Program-made: the position numbers and the translations under genes | Origin: Symsagittifera roscoffensis | Taxonomy: Eukaryota > Xenacoelomorpha > Acoela > Convolutidae | Assembly: GCF_963678635.1 (NCBI RefSeq) | Contig: NC_087064.1 | Coordinates: 48,717,346-48,781,345 of the forward strand | Reading direction: 5' to 3' | DNA length: 64,000 nt | Notes under the pieces: model-generated | What the model was told of the DNA's origin: nothing | What the model saw: only the letters and a program-made list of their open reading frames with translations | Databases searched by the model: none | Part shown: piece by piece, positions 33,690 to 45,458 of the stretch | Position numbering within the stretch: position 1 is the stretch's first letter | Layout of the letters: the number at the start of each line of letters is the position of its first letter

Positions 33690-34262
33690 CTCGATTCATG
33701 TATCGACAGTAGTCGAATCGTCTATCGACCCTGGTCGGCTTATGAAATGACCCTGGTCGACAATTATGAGGACCCTTTTGACTCATAATTTGATCATATT
33801 GACTCGTGTATCGACCATGTTATCTCATGTATCAACTCTTGTTGATTCTTTATTGAACCTGTAGGCTCGTTATCGATACTGGTCGATATATGTATCGAAA
33901 CTGGTTGAAGTTTGTATCGACCCTATCGACCGTTATTGACCTGGTCGACTCACGAATCGACCATGGCCGACTCATTTATTTACACTGTAGATTTTGTTTC
34001 GGCCAAGGTGACTACTTTACTGACCGGGTCTACTGATTTAGCCACCCCCATTGACTCAAATATCGGCTCTTTTTGACTCATGTATCGATTTTGTAGACTC
34101 GTACTGATTTACTCACCCCAGTAAAAAGTACTGATCGTCTGCTGATTTACTCAACCCGGTCGACCCAAATATCGGCCCTTTGCATCGATCCTGTCAACTC
34201 GTACATCTACCATCTCGTGTATTGACGTTTTCGAGCGTGATCAACCCTGGTCGACTTATTAA
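33690..34262 (+). repeat. Degenerate ~24-bp minisatellite (ATCGACCCTGGTCGACTCATGT-like unit)
   Basis: The motifs TATCGACC, CCTGGTCGAC and GACTCATGTATCG recur at about 24-bp spacing for nearly 600 bp. Individual units are heavily diverged. The unit itself is nearly palindromic around GGTCGACC. It ends close to the 5' LTR of the giant element. Confidence 0.75.
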
Positions 34263-34438
34263 CCCATCCTGATAGGACTAAGCAACTTGAGTCGAAAAGC
34301 GGAAATCCGCTCAATCCGCAAGGTCACTACATAAAATGAACACCTCATCCGGGTGTTGAGTAGTTTTTTTAATTAAGGGCACAGTCAAACAAAATAATCA
34401 CAGAATATCAAACTCAATTTGATATCAATTGGAATCAT

Positions 34439-34847
34439 TGGAACCAGATATAAACTCTATTTATTCTTTGGTTATAAATTGGATATTTTATCACTATAAA
34501 ATATTTAATATTAACCAATCACGATCCATCTAACTAACAAACCACTTATTTGTAAGTGCTGAAATTACTTTAAGTTCAGCACCAGAGAGATTTGAATTTA
34601 ACTTAGAAATTAGTTACCTCTCCCAGAGAACTTTAGCAATCGCAATAAGCCAGTATACTCTAGATCTATTGAGCCTAGCAGAGACTAGTTAAACACCCTG
34701 AGACTAGTAGATATAAGAGTAAGATTAGGATCGGTATTAGACTAAGAAGTTGCACGAATCTATCCGGCCGAAAACAAGATAGCGTGACGAGCAGACGGTT
34801 TACCCTATCCGAAATTACTCTATGAGTTACACCTCAAAAGTAACTCA
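34439..34847 (+). repeat. 5' LTR of the giant element (409 bp)
   Basis: Starts TGGAACCAGATATAAAC and ends CAAAAGTAACTCA. It is colinear with 53571-53980. It includes a short inverted repeat around CTGAAATTACTTTAAGTTCAG. Confidence 0.92.
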
Positions 34848-34849
34848 TC

Positions 34850-34859
34850 TGGTGCGACC
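34850..34859 (+). promoter_or_regulatory. Primer-binding site
   Basis: TGGTGCGACC begins 2 nt after the LTR. A TGG start is expected for pairing with a tRNA CCA end. The tRNA species was not identified. Confidence 0.65.
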
Positions 34860-36121
34860 ATAAGTCTCGATCAAGACCTGAAAAACGAATTAGCTTAGAA
34901 CTAACAGATATATTAGAATTAGACAAAAACATTTTCAAAAATGTTACACGATAATAATCTAATTGAAATGTCTCTACGACTCAATAGATCAGAACCGCTA
35001 TTCCGCACAATAATAGAACTACCAGGCATTGGAAGAAGATCTCGGACAAGAGATGATCTACGACTACGAAGAAACTTACCATTAAGTTTCATGGTCGTAC
35101 AGCGAAAACCAGAACAAACTTTTATATTTAGGGTTTTAATAGCAAAGAATTTAGATTTTCATTTGCAAACATAAAAACCTTGAAGAAAAACCTTCAATGA
35201 TTATTACAGGCGCTAATTCCTATTTACTATTGTACAATAACGATTTATAAAAACATCTCAAATCGTTCCCTCCAAATCTGCAGTAAAATTGAAAAAGATA
35301 TCTGGAAAATATATTTATTAAAAGAAAAAAGAAAAATTAGTTTAAATGATCATAAATTGTTAGTATATATAAATCATACTGGCATCCCCAGCTTCATCAC
35401 CTAAACATAACAGCAATCATTAAAACACTAATATCATCAATAAATTCAAATTATCTTTAAAACCTTATCTAATTTTTTATACTTCTTTCATCTCAATTTA
35501 TTCAACCTTAACCCAGATCATCAAGGCTTTCCTTGGATATCCATTAAATAATTAAACTAAATCCATTTTAAACCGTAAAAAATTACAACCTGATCATCAA
35601 GGCCTATCTTTGGATCAAATAGAACAATTTTGTTCTCCCCACCTAAAATAATAATGTGTCTAACGACCTCAAACGTCGATTCACTACCCAACCCTTTCAA
35701 AGACCCAGGACTAATAGAAATTTTTCAATCACATTAACCATTCAAATTAAGCTAAACAGTGAAGAACTTCGGTTATTTCATCTTTCACTTAATCCCCCCT
35801 CTTACCTGACCCAGGCTAAATCTTAAATCTTAGTAAGTATTAAGATAGTATCTTACGAACTACCTGTAATCTAATTATACCTGAACCTTTGGATCGATTT
35901 ACTATTCTCCAACCCTCGAACACAATCACTACCCCTAAGTAAGATTAAGTAAGTTAACACCTTAACTTAGAATAGCCACGAGGAAGTAAAAATCATTCTT
36001 CGGAATCGATTTACACCTTTCTCTCCAACCCTACATTAAAAAAACCAAAAAATCGTAAGGACTAACAGTCTAGGATTTTAAAATTACTAATAACAACCTT
36101 GCACCCCTCATCCTAAACCTT
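34860..36121 (+). other. Long untranslated leader of the giant element
   Basis: About 1.26 kb between primer site and first gag ATG. Short direct repeats such as CATCAAGGC at 35520 and 35598 are visible. The open frame 34941-35174 has no family resemblance. The region probably holds the packaging signal. Confidence 0.5.
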
Positions 36122-38472
36122 ATGTCACTGAACAATTTAGGAAATAAACAAACAATCGTACTACACAATTGTGAAATAAATAACGAAGCATACGATCTCG
36201 TGATTACACCGCATAAGCAAACAATCGGATATATTCGCACAAAACGTCAAACATTAAAAAGAAAAATTTTAAGCAAGCAAAAACAAAATACACGAAAAAG
36301 ATTTTCAAAGCGTAGAAACGCAGTCTCCGAATCAGAAATCAATAATTTAGATGCACTCTACAAACTAAAGAAACAGTAAATAAAAATTACCCAGTTCATG
36401 ATCAATTATCTTTTTCCGATTCAAAAGCTACATCGCATTCATCAAAACAAGGAAAAAGAAGAATAAAAAGATATACAAAAATAAACCAGTACGTTTATAC
36501 AGTTGGAACCAACCAATCAGACACATTTAACATTACGCACTGACGGTCATAAAACGAAAAAATGAGTATAAGCCCAAGTGACAAAAGTCCAGACGAAGAC
36601 TCGATTTTACCATTTATTATCCTTTGACTCACTGACAACAGAGGACAAACACAATTATGTCATAACCTAATCGCAAATATTTTTGAACAAGAAATCAGCC
36701 CATGTAAAGCAGAATTCCCAGAAATAAAAATCAAAAGACAAATTGTCGACCATTACATAAAAGGAATATGTAACTTAACACAACAATATCGAATTTACAC
36801 CATAGAACTTAGTACAACAAGAAACTATCATGGCAAAAATGTTATCCAAACAGATGATGTCGATATAGAATTTTCAAAAGTACTAGAATACATTAAAAAC
36901 ATATAACATCAATATTCACAGAGAGCAAATTCAATTTTCACTAACGATGTTTTTGCAATAATATATAATTATTTATCTATACTAGAAAGAACAGAAACCG
37001 AAAGCACATCACCGGTTCAAACGTCAAGACACACAAATGTCAGAAATGAAATTGCCGGATTCTCAGCATTTTTAAACACAATCCGTGAAAATTTTTCAAA
37101 TAACGAAATTTCACCAAATGTTAAACACGATTTACAAAAAACCTTAGCATGGTTTATAATAGACTATTTTAACCGTCTATACTAAAACGTCAAACATTAA
37201 AAAAAAAAATTTTAAGCAAGCAAAAACAAAATACACGAAAAAGATTTTCAAAGCGTAGAAACGCAGTCTCCGAATCAGAAATCAATAATTTAGATGAACT
37301 CTACAAACTAAAGAAACAGTAAATAAAAATTACCCAGTTCATGATCAATTATCTTTTTCCGATTCAAAAGCTACATCGCATTCATCAAAACAAGGAAAAA
37401 AAAGAATAAAAAGATATACAAAAATAAGCCAGTACGTTTATACAGTTGGAACCAACCAATCAGACACATTTAATATTACGCACTGACGGTCATAAAACGA
37501 AAAAATGAGTATAAGCCCAAGTGACAAAAGTCCAGACGAAGACTCGATTTTACCATTTATTATCCTGTGACTCACTGACAACAGAGGACAAACACAATTT
37601 TGTCATAACTTAATCGCAAATATTTTTGAACAAGAAATCAGCCCATGTAAAGCAGAATTCCCAGAAATAAAAATCAAAAGAAAAATTGTCGACCATTACA
37701 TAAAAAGAATATGTAACTTAACACAACAATATGGAATTTACACCATAGAACTTAGTACAACAAGAAACTATCATGGCAAAAATGTTATCCAAACAGATGA
37801 TGTCGATATAGAATTTTCAAAAGTACTAGAATACATTAAAAACATACAACATCAATATTCACAGAGAGCAAATTCAATTTTCACTAACGATGTTTTTGCA
37901 ATAATATATAATTACTTATCTATACTAGAAAGAACAGAAACCGAAAGCACATCACCGGTTCAAACGTCAAGACACACAAATGTCAGAAATGAAATTGCCG
38001 CATTCTCAGCATTTTTAAACACAATCCGTGAAAATTTTTCAAATAACGAAATTTCACCAAATGTTAAACACGATTTACAAAAAACCTTAGCATGGTTTAT
38101 AATAGACTATTTTAACCACAATATAGATTTAATTGCACAAGCAAGAAGAAATTTTAGACCCTAGAGTACAAATGACGACACTGTCATTGCCGAACAATCA
38201 GATTACGTTTGGGACCCTGAATGGTCTCATACATTATTTCTAAATATTCCAATAGACATCTCAAGTCAAGCAATCAGTACAATAACTATTCACAAAGATC
38301 ATGTAAAAGTAATTCCACTCACAACAGATGCAACACCTTTAAATTATAACTCATTTTTACCTGATGGAAGACAAAATAATAGTTTAAATTCAACTTTTGT
38401 ACACAAGAAAACTGAAATGGAACTAGAAATCTTACAACGCCAAAACCAAAGACTTCAATATTACCTCAAGTA
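36122..38472 (+). pseudogene. Gag N-terminal region of the giant element, internally duplicated
   Basis: An ATG at 36122 opens 85 codons rich in Lys/Arg (TLKRKILSKQKQNTRKRFSK). A longer frame starting MSISPSDKSPDEDS (36562 in copy 1, 37505 in copy 2) runs to about 38472 with only isolated stops: TGA at 36625 and 37568, TAA at 36904, TAG at 38162. The TAA is CAA in copy 2 (37847), so it arose by C-to-T change. The sequence NEIAGFSAFLNTIRENFS looks helical, as expected for a matrix-like domain, but I recognise no named domain. Confidence 0.6.
36241..38117 (+). repeat. 943-bp direct tandem duplication within gag
   Basis: Copy 1 is 36241-37174 and copy 2 is 37184-38117, separated by nine bases (GTCTATACT). 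Both begin AAAACGTCAAACATTAAAAA and end GACTATTTTAACC. Only a few substitutions separate them, so the duplication is younger than the element family. Confidence 0.9.
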
Positions 38473-40640
38473 ACATTGCAATCTACGGTTAAACCCTCGG
38501 TGGCTTCAAAATATTCACATATGGATTACCAAACATTTAGACCAATGACGAAACCACCACAAAAACAAAGAATATTCACCAGATGTAATTTTGCAGAACA
38601 CAACTATAACTATGTGAATAGATCACAAACATCTAAGCATCCTCGTACAAACCCGCATAATAGTTCATTTTCACAACGACAGAATTCTCAACAACAAACA
38701 TCAAATTTTGTAAATTTTAATGATAACCAACGAAATCCAACAGATCCAAGTGAAAACTATTCATTTTATCAACAAAATAAAAATAATAAAAAACCATACC
38801 AATACAAACAAAAAACACCTTACTATACACCTAATTATCATTCATCAGATGATGACGATTTTCATGACCAAAACCATCAACAAAATTCTCAAAACCAAAG
38901 ACTCCAGTTTTATCATGTATAACAACCAGATATTTTTGAACCATATACACGAGAACAACATATGCGACAACCTAGACCAAATTACGAACCTCAAAATAAT
39001 AATTTTTACTCACAAAATCCAGCAAATACTGACTATTATCAACCAACACAAATGCAAAGCGAAATACCACTACCATATTATTTACAACAACATGAAATAA
39101 CAAAAAATCAACTGACAAATTTTTCACAAATGTCAAATGCCGCAGAATCACTACAGATGACTATGAATCCATACCTCAAGGGTGGATCATCAATAACATC
39201 AAATAAACCACTGATGGTATTCACAGGCACAGACCCTGAGTATTCTGTAGAAGACTATTTAAACGCAGTCACAGCAAATTTAATTTTAAATATCGGACCT
39301 GAACCAATTAATACACCACTCCATCAAAATTGGATACATAGGCGCACTGCGTTAATCCAAAGAACACTTGATGGCGCAGCTCGGAAGTGGTTTTCAGTTC
39401 TACCAATAGACATAAAAACAGATTGGAAAAGATTTACACAAGAATTTTCAATGATGTTTGATTCTGAAAGAAATAAACAACAACAAAGAATTTTATGTAA
39501 CAAAATTCGTAGACTAGCAAATGAAACAATTAAATAACTGGCAGTTAGAATCGAAACACTAGTTCGAAAAGCATATTCACTAAACACTCATGATTATAAA
39601 AACACGAAAAAGACAGAAATTTTAATGATGACTCTAACACCCCAGTTAAAAAAATAGCTATGAAAAAGAGAGCATCACACCCCTCATCAATTCGAGAACC
39701 AGATTTAGATTTCAGAAAACTAGTTGACAAATTAGAACAAGCAGAAATTACAATGAAACTTGATAAAACATAAAATCTTAAACTTTAACATGTAATAGAA
39801 TCGAAACAAATACCACACAAATAAACAATATACACGATTCAGATTTAGACCTAACTGAGAAAATCACTGAAATTTTGAACATATATGAGAAAAATCCAAA
39901 CTTCAAAGGTAAACCATCTTTCAAGAAATGGTGTAATTATTGTCAAAGATACGGACACAGCATTGCCGAATGCAGACAAAAACAACAGGATAATCAAAAT
40001 AAACCGCAAAAGTACAAAGAACTAAACAAATCATTCTACCAATACATGAAAAAGGATCAAAATTTACCAAACAAAAATATACCTAGTAATAACAGCTCTG
40101 GTAAACCACTCCCAAATCACTCCAATTACTCAAGAAACCAATCACCCTATAACTCTAATTATAGAGGTAGATCACCAGAACAAAGAAATTCACGAAATTT
40201 CTAACAAAACAGATATAGTCGATCAAATAGCCAAAATAACCAGTATAGAAACAACTATTCACGATCAAATTCAAACAGAAGAGACATTTTTGATACCTGT
40301 TCCCATTCAAATTCTAGGAATAGACACTATTCAAACGATAGATCACGTAATTTATCATACAATAGAAATAGAAACTACTCGAATAATAGAATTAGAAGTT
40401 ATTCAAATAACAGAAACCAACGTTACCAAAACAAAAGATCAAGAAACAATTCCTATAACAGATCAAATTATCAAGGAAACAAAAACAATTACTTTAATAG
40501 GTCAAGAAACAACTCACAAAATAGGAATCCCAACTATAACAATCGAAGAAATTATTCTCAATCCCCTTATCGAAACAACATAAATATAGAAGTAACACAC
40601 CGAAACATCAGCGACAAATTAATCAGGTACAAGCAACTGA
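38473..40640 (+). pseudogene. Gag capsid/nucleocapsid region of the giant element
   Basis: A Gln/Asn-rich linker (38476-38922) leads to a capsid-like segment at 38962-39537 (FTGTDPEYSVEDYLNAVTAN, DGAARKWFSVLPIDIKTDW, then FSMMFDSERNKQQQRIL). This continues beyond a TAA (39535) with LAVRIETLVRKAYSL. A CX2CX4HX4C knuckle (CNYCQRYGHSIAEC) lies at 39932-39973. A basic Ser/Arg/Asn-rich tail (RSNSQNNQYRNNYSRS) runs to about 40600 past a TAA at 40202. The tail resembles an RNA-binding extension. In-frame stops mostly sit where a Gln codon would fit. Confidence 0.82.
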
Positions 40641-41444
40641 AGGAAAAATTTCAGATCCCCCTGGTATTGACAACACAGAAAGTACCGAACTACAATTAAA
40701 CCACAATAATTGTGAATCAACAGACAGCGAAAGTGACACAAATAACACTATCTCAGTTGATATGATCACAGTCGAAAACGACTACGAACCTATCATATAC
40801 GAACAACCTTATAGTTCACACATTTACGAAAATCAATCGGAACTCCTTCAAGACTACTATACTAGACCCATAAGAAACGATGTACCAATTGAACAGAATG
40901 TAAACGAAATAAATACAGTAGGCAATAACGAAAAGCAACGCTCAAGTACAAGTCACATTTACCAAAATATACAAAAAGAACAGCCAAGAGAAAAAATTTG
41001 GACAATAACATTTCTCTTAGAAAGCCCAAAAAGTAAAGAATTTCAACCACCCGATCTTGAAATAGATTTCTTAATTGATTCAGGAGCGGAATCAAATATT
41101 ATTAACATCCCTACTTGGAATGAAATCAAATCGTTACACCCAGTCCTAAAACCTATAAAAACCGCCAGTAAATTAGCAACAGCACAAGGATCAACATTAA
41201 TAAATTACGGAAAAATCCAACTTTTTTTGTTCCCACTAGAACAATGGAACAGAATAAAATACTAAATAAACCATTTAAACAAACGTTTCACATTACAGAC
41301 ATAAAACATAATATCATTGGCATACCATTTATAACTAAGTATATTCCCACAATAAACATTTTGAATAGCAAACTTCATATAAAAGACAAATACACAAGGA
41401 CAAAAAACACATCCTTAACATTCTTTCAAAGATTAAACAATTAA
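40641..41444 (+). pseudogene. Retropepsin (aspartic protease) of the giant element
   Basis: An acidic linker precedes EIDFLIDSGAESNIINIPTW, which carries the DSG active-site triplet (Asp codon 41077-41079). The distal block HNIIGIPFITKYIPTINIL, typical of Gypsy retropepsins, is in another frame after a break at about 41265. It would mature the Gag-Pol polyprotein. It is broken by that frameshift and a stop near 41444. Confidence 0.82.
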
Positions 41445-41942
41445 CCACCGTTTTTCTCCAAATTTTATCCTATTTATAATCAGGAACGAAAATACCTGAA
41501 ACCACTATCAGGAAATGTAAATAACTTTTCAATCAAACAAGTCCACCAGTTTGATAAGAACCAAAACAAGCAGCAATTCTTTATGTCAGACCTTGAATTT
41601 AAACCAATCCATAAATTTTTTAGAATCACAATCTCATCCATAAAATACATGAAAAATTCAAACTCAGATATTGTTTCATTACACGTATATAACAATTCAC
41701 CATACCAGATAACACTACCCTTAGGACTCTTAGGATACTGTGAAACAAATGCTACAACTTCACCCACAAATGAAGTAGCATATCGAGTCAGTAATATATT
41801 ACAATTACTAGACATATGTCAATCCACAATTCCTGATGAAGAATTATCAATAAACAACATAAAAAGCAACAGAAAAAGAAACACTGATTACTTCACAAAA
41901 AACGCACATCACATAATACGGAAGAACAACAAAAGTTTCTAA
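41445..41942 (+). pseudogene. Protease-RT connector
   Basis: The open frame 41583-41942 includes FFRITISSIKYMKNSNSDIV and TLPLGLLGYCETNATT. The latter resembles the beta-strand-rich segment (with LP-G-L-G) seen between protease and RT in many Gypsy polyproteins. The frame meets a TAA directly before RT. Confidence 0.6.
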
Positions 41943-41944
41943 CA

Positions 41945-42844
41945 ATGTTTAATTTTGAACATTCCCAAACAACACAAAAAGAATTCAACAAATTAGCCGA
42001 ACTGTTATTAAAGTTTCCAACAGTTTATGCAACATCCAAATTCGATGTTGGAACAATTAGTTCACCACTACATTTACCTTTAAAACCTGACGCAGTTTTC
42101 AAAAAACAACGAGCAAGTAAAGTACCGATACATTTACAAGATAAAGTAAACAGACTACTTGACATTTTAGAACAATATGAAATCATATCACCAGTAAACA
42201 AAGAAGAACAACCAAAAGGTAACACCTCTATCAACCCAGTTATTATCTTAGCTAAAGGAGAATTACTAAAAATAGTCCTAGATGCTAGATACCTCAACTC
42301 ACTAATTGACGAAACTAAATGTAATTGGCCCATTGAACCTATTCAAGTAATTCTAACCAAAATAATTGGTAAATACTTCACAACCGCAGATATGAATAGT
42401 GCAGACAATCAAATGCCACTAGATGAACAGTCACGACGATTAACACAATTCGTTATTGGAAAGCAACAATACGAATTCAATAGCTTATTCTATGGAATTT
42501 CCATAGGACCAGCAGCTTTTTCAGCTTTTATGAGTAAAATTTATAGACCACTTATACTCAAAGAGAACGCAATCACATACCTAGATGATGTTTTTATGCA
42601 ATCACAAACGAAAGACGAAATGTTTATAATTTTAGAACAATATCATCAAATACTCAAAAATGAAAACATGAAAGCAGCCCCAGACAAATCACATTTTTTC
42701 CAAACACGCGTCAAATTTCTTGGTCACATTATCGAAAGTAACACTATAACTCCATTGAAATCACGAATACACGCGATTCAGAAACTTCAACCACCCACAA
42801 ATAAAAAAATAAACATTCCCTGGAATGTTAAATTTTTAAAGTAA
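41945..42844 (+). CDS. Reverse transcriptase domain of the giant element
   Basis: This is one uninterrupted frame of 299 codons. The visible blocks are INPVIILAKGELLKIVLDAR (fingers), FTTADMNSADNQMPL (first catalytic Asp 42389-42391), TQFVIGKQQYEFNSLFYGIS, ITYLDDVFMQSQ (catalytic YLDD, 42578-42589), FFQTRVKFLGHII and ITPLKSRIHAIQKLQPP (thumb). The order and spacing are those of Ty3/Gypsy RT. It is the best-preserved enzyme domain in the window. It ends in a TAA at the start of the connection region, where a frameshift separates it from RNase H. Confidence 0.92.
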   Translation: MFNFEHSQTTQKEFNKLAELLLKFPTVYATSKFDVGTISSPLHLPLKPDAVFKKQRASKVPIHLQDKVNRLLDILEQYEIISPVNKEEQPKGNTSINPVIILAKGELLKIVLDARYLNSLIDETKCNWPIEPIQVILTKIIGKYFTTADMNSADNQMPLDEQSRRLTQFVIGKQQYEFNSLFYGISIGPAAFSAFMSKIYRPLILKENAITYLDDVFMQSQTKDEMFIILEQYHQILKNENMKAAPDKSHFFQTRVKFLGHIIESNTITPLKSRIHAIQKLQPPTNKKINIPWNVKFLK

Positions 42845-42857
42845 ATATGTATACAAA

Positions 42858-43586
42858 ATGCAATTATACTTAAGACCTTTCTATATCATTCTCAGACAAC
42901 AAATTAACTTCGAATGGACCACCGAACATCAAACAAGATTCGAAGAAATAAAAAAATCATTAACAGAACAAGTATCAAATACAATCCCTGATCCGAATCA
43001 ACCATTCTATGCAATGTGCGATGCTTCAAACTTTGGCATCGCCGCAGCATTACTACAATCACACAGTGGAACAAATAAAATGAATCTTATATCAGCAAAT
43101 TCTCGCTTATTTACAAAAGCTAAACTACGACTCTCTACTCTCATGAGAGAATGCACAGCTATAATATACACACTTACCGAATATGAGTTTCTAATACTTG
43201 GATCAAAACATCCAACAGTTCTTTTTACAGATCGTAAACCTATAATATTTCTCTTTACACAGAAATCAAACCCAAACCATAGAGTTTATAGATTTCAATT
43301 AATTTTAATGAAATTTCCAAACTTACATATAGTTTGGACAGCAGGAAAAAACCTTGCACTACCAGATACATTAAGTAGAAATACACCACCGGAACTACTT
43401 ACACGAAAAACTACAGTTGAAATACCACAAAATATTAAATTCTATCTTGCAAAAAATGAAACATCATCTAGATTAGAATGCAAATGTGCAGTAAAAATTG
43501 ATATAGAGCAGTCACAAATAAATAACTTACAACATTTCCCACTCTATTTAGATTGTCAAAATAACCACTATGAAGTAGATCTATAG
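42858..43586 (+). CDS. RNase H domain of the giant element
   Basis: One open frame of 242 codons. The RT connection (NFEWTTEHQTRFEEIKKSL) is followed by PFYAMCDASNFGIAAALLQ (first Asp 43020-43022), LMRECTAIIYTL (Glu), TVLFTDRKPIIFL (Asp) and VWTAGKNLALPDTLSR (final Asp). All four catalytic acids are present, unlike the S1 copy. The remaining C-terminal part is an integrase linker and ends at TAG. Confidence 0.9.
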   Translation: MQLYLRPFYIILRQQINFEWTTEHQTRFEEIKKSLTEQVSNTIPDPNQPFYAMCDASNFGIAAALLQSHSGTNKMNLISANSRLFTKAKLRLSTLMRECTAIIYTLTEYEFLILGSKHPTVLFTDRKPIIFLFTQKSNPNHRVYRFQLILMKFPNLHIVWTAGKNLALPDTLSRNTPPELLTRKTTVEIPQNIKFYLAKNETSSRLECKCAVKIDIEQSQINNLQHFPLYLDCQNNHYEVDL

Positions 43587-45458
43587 GAACATCCACATTC
43601 AAACCATTTCCTTATTCACATTAGATAAAACATAATACTCAACAAAAAACAATCAAACAACAACCACACAACACACAAAAAAGACACCTTTCCATTGATA
43701 GAAAAAGAAAATTTAACTGACAAAATAATTTTATCAGGACCACCAATAAATGATTCAAAACACACGATAAATCAAGTTTTTGATCTTCATGATCCACTTG
43801 ACACAATTCCATTATCAATAATAGAAATTGAAAATATTTTTTCTACCACCAAAAAATTACATTACAAATATTACAGAAATATCAAAACTTTGATCCCGTA
43901 ATTCGCCAACTCAAGTCATGGCACAAGTACAAAACAAAGCCAACAAAAGCTGATACAACAATATTAGGAAATAAAACACTCCTCCGATACTTTAGAAAAT
44001 ATAATAATACAACTATTAATGAAACCACAGACCTTTTAGAATATCAGACACCCAATTTTAAGGTACCCTGTCTCCCCCTCAGCATGATGCTAATAGAATT
44101 TGACATATCTCATACGCAAAATACAAAGGACATTCAGGATCAGAAAAGACATATTCAAATTTTACACAAAAATTTTATTTCCCAAATGCACCAATATGGA
44201 TTAAAGTATTATGCAACGGTTGCATAATATGTCAATTAAATAAACCTTATCCAAATCAAAAACAAATAACAACAAAACAAGATTTCAAAGGACAAAGTCT
44301 ATATATCAATCATAGATGAACACTGGATAGCCAAGTTCGGATTACCCGAAATTCTAGTTACAGATAACGGCACAGAATTCATTAACAATGAAATCATCAC
44401 AATATGCCACCTATATAATATCAAACATACACCATTACATCTCATGCACCTTGGACGAATGGATTAGTCGAAGGTATGAACCGTTCACTACAAGAATATC
44501 TCAGATGCATCATTAATGGAAATGACACACGATATACTGAATGGTCAACAGATGTAAAATTATTCCCATTATCCTATAATTCACAAATCACAACAACTTT
44601 AGTAATGTCACCATACGAAATGGTTTTTAATCAAAATCCACGAAAACCAATTATGTTTATAGCAAACGCTCATAAAAATGCACAAGTTTATTGTCAACCA
44701 AACAAAGATTCAATTTGGTATAACCTACCCTTACACACATATGATGAAGACCACTTTCATCATCCACCAATTTCGAAAATAGCTTTCGGTACACATACCG
44801 AATGGATTTTAAAAAGAGATAAAAAACAGAATGAAAACTACCAAAAAGTAACCAAAAAATTGTTACAAAGGCAAAATATAAATAGTCAGATTAATTCACG
44901 CTTCATGCCAGCCACAGACTTAAAAATTAGAACATTTTTTTAATACCTAATTTTAATACACAAAAAGGAGTATCCAAAAAATTACAACCACTTCGAAAAA
45001 GACCCTACCAAATAATTGATAAACCAACTGAAGTAACATACAAACTTACTGATTTAAATAAAAAAGAAATCGTTCAACACCGTAACAACTTATTACCTTA
45101 TTACCCAAAAGAATACGCACTCCGCGAATTAACTCAATTATATTCTTTCACAGGTTTACACATCGTTCAAAATGACCCACAAATAGAACAAAATCAAAAC
45201 GTTAATACCACAAAGAATACAAAAACAATTCAACAGCAAAATGTAGACCCTCAAAAATCAAACACTCCAGAACCAAAAATACCTCAAAAAGAAAGAAAAA
45301 ATAGAAAATTAACAGAAAAATTTTTATCACTGGATCAACAACAAAAATCCGAACCTAGAGAATCATCACGTCTTAGAAGCCAACCACGGAAAAACTATAA
45401 AACATTCATCCCACAGTCTAAAATATTAAAGAAAGTTGAATTTCAGAAGCATTTTTAA
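43587..45458 (+). pseudogene. Integrase of the giant element, with internal deletion
   Basis: The zinc-domain Cys pair (CNGCIICQ) is at about 44215-44235. The core resumes with WIAKFGLPEILVTDNGTEF (second Asp 44363-44365) and GLVEGMNRSLQEYL (Glu 44470-44472). Between them the segment with the first catalytic Asp is missing: a DFKGQSLY-like stretch jumps straight to EHWIAKFG near 44310-44325. The C-terminal domain lies at 44945-45130 (LQPLRKRPYQIIDKP, then VQHRNNLLPYYPKE), with a hydrophilic tail to a TAA at 45456. Several frameshifts are present. Confidence 0.87.

Noticed and set aside
38720-39100. Ile/His/Lys-rich frame in the gag linker
   Set aside because: Shadow of the Gln/Asn-rich gag frames at 38476-38922 and 38962-39537.
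40290-40583. Open frame rich in Thr and Ile after the gag zinc knuckle
   Set aside because: It is an out-of-frame reading of the repetitive Ser/Arg/Asn-rich gag tail, whose own frame continues from the knuckle.
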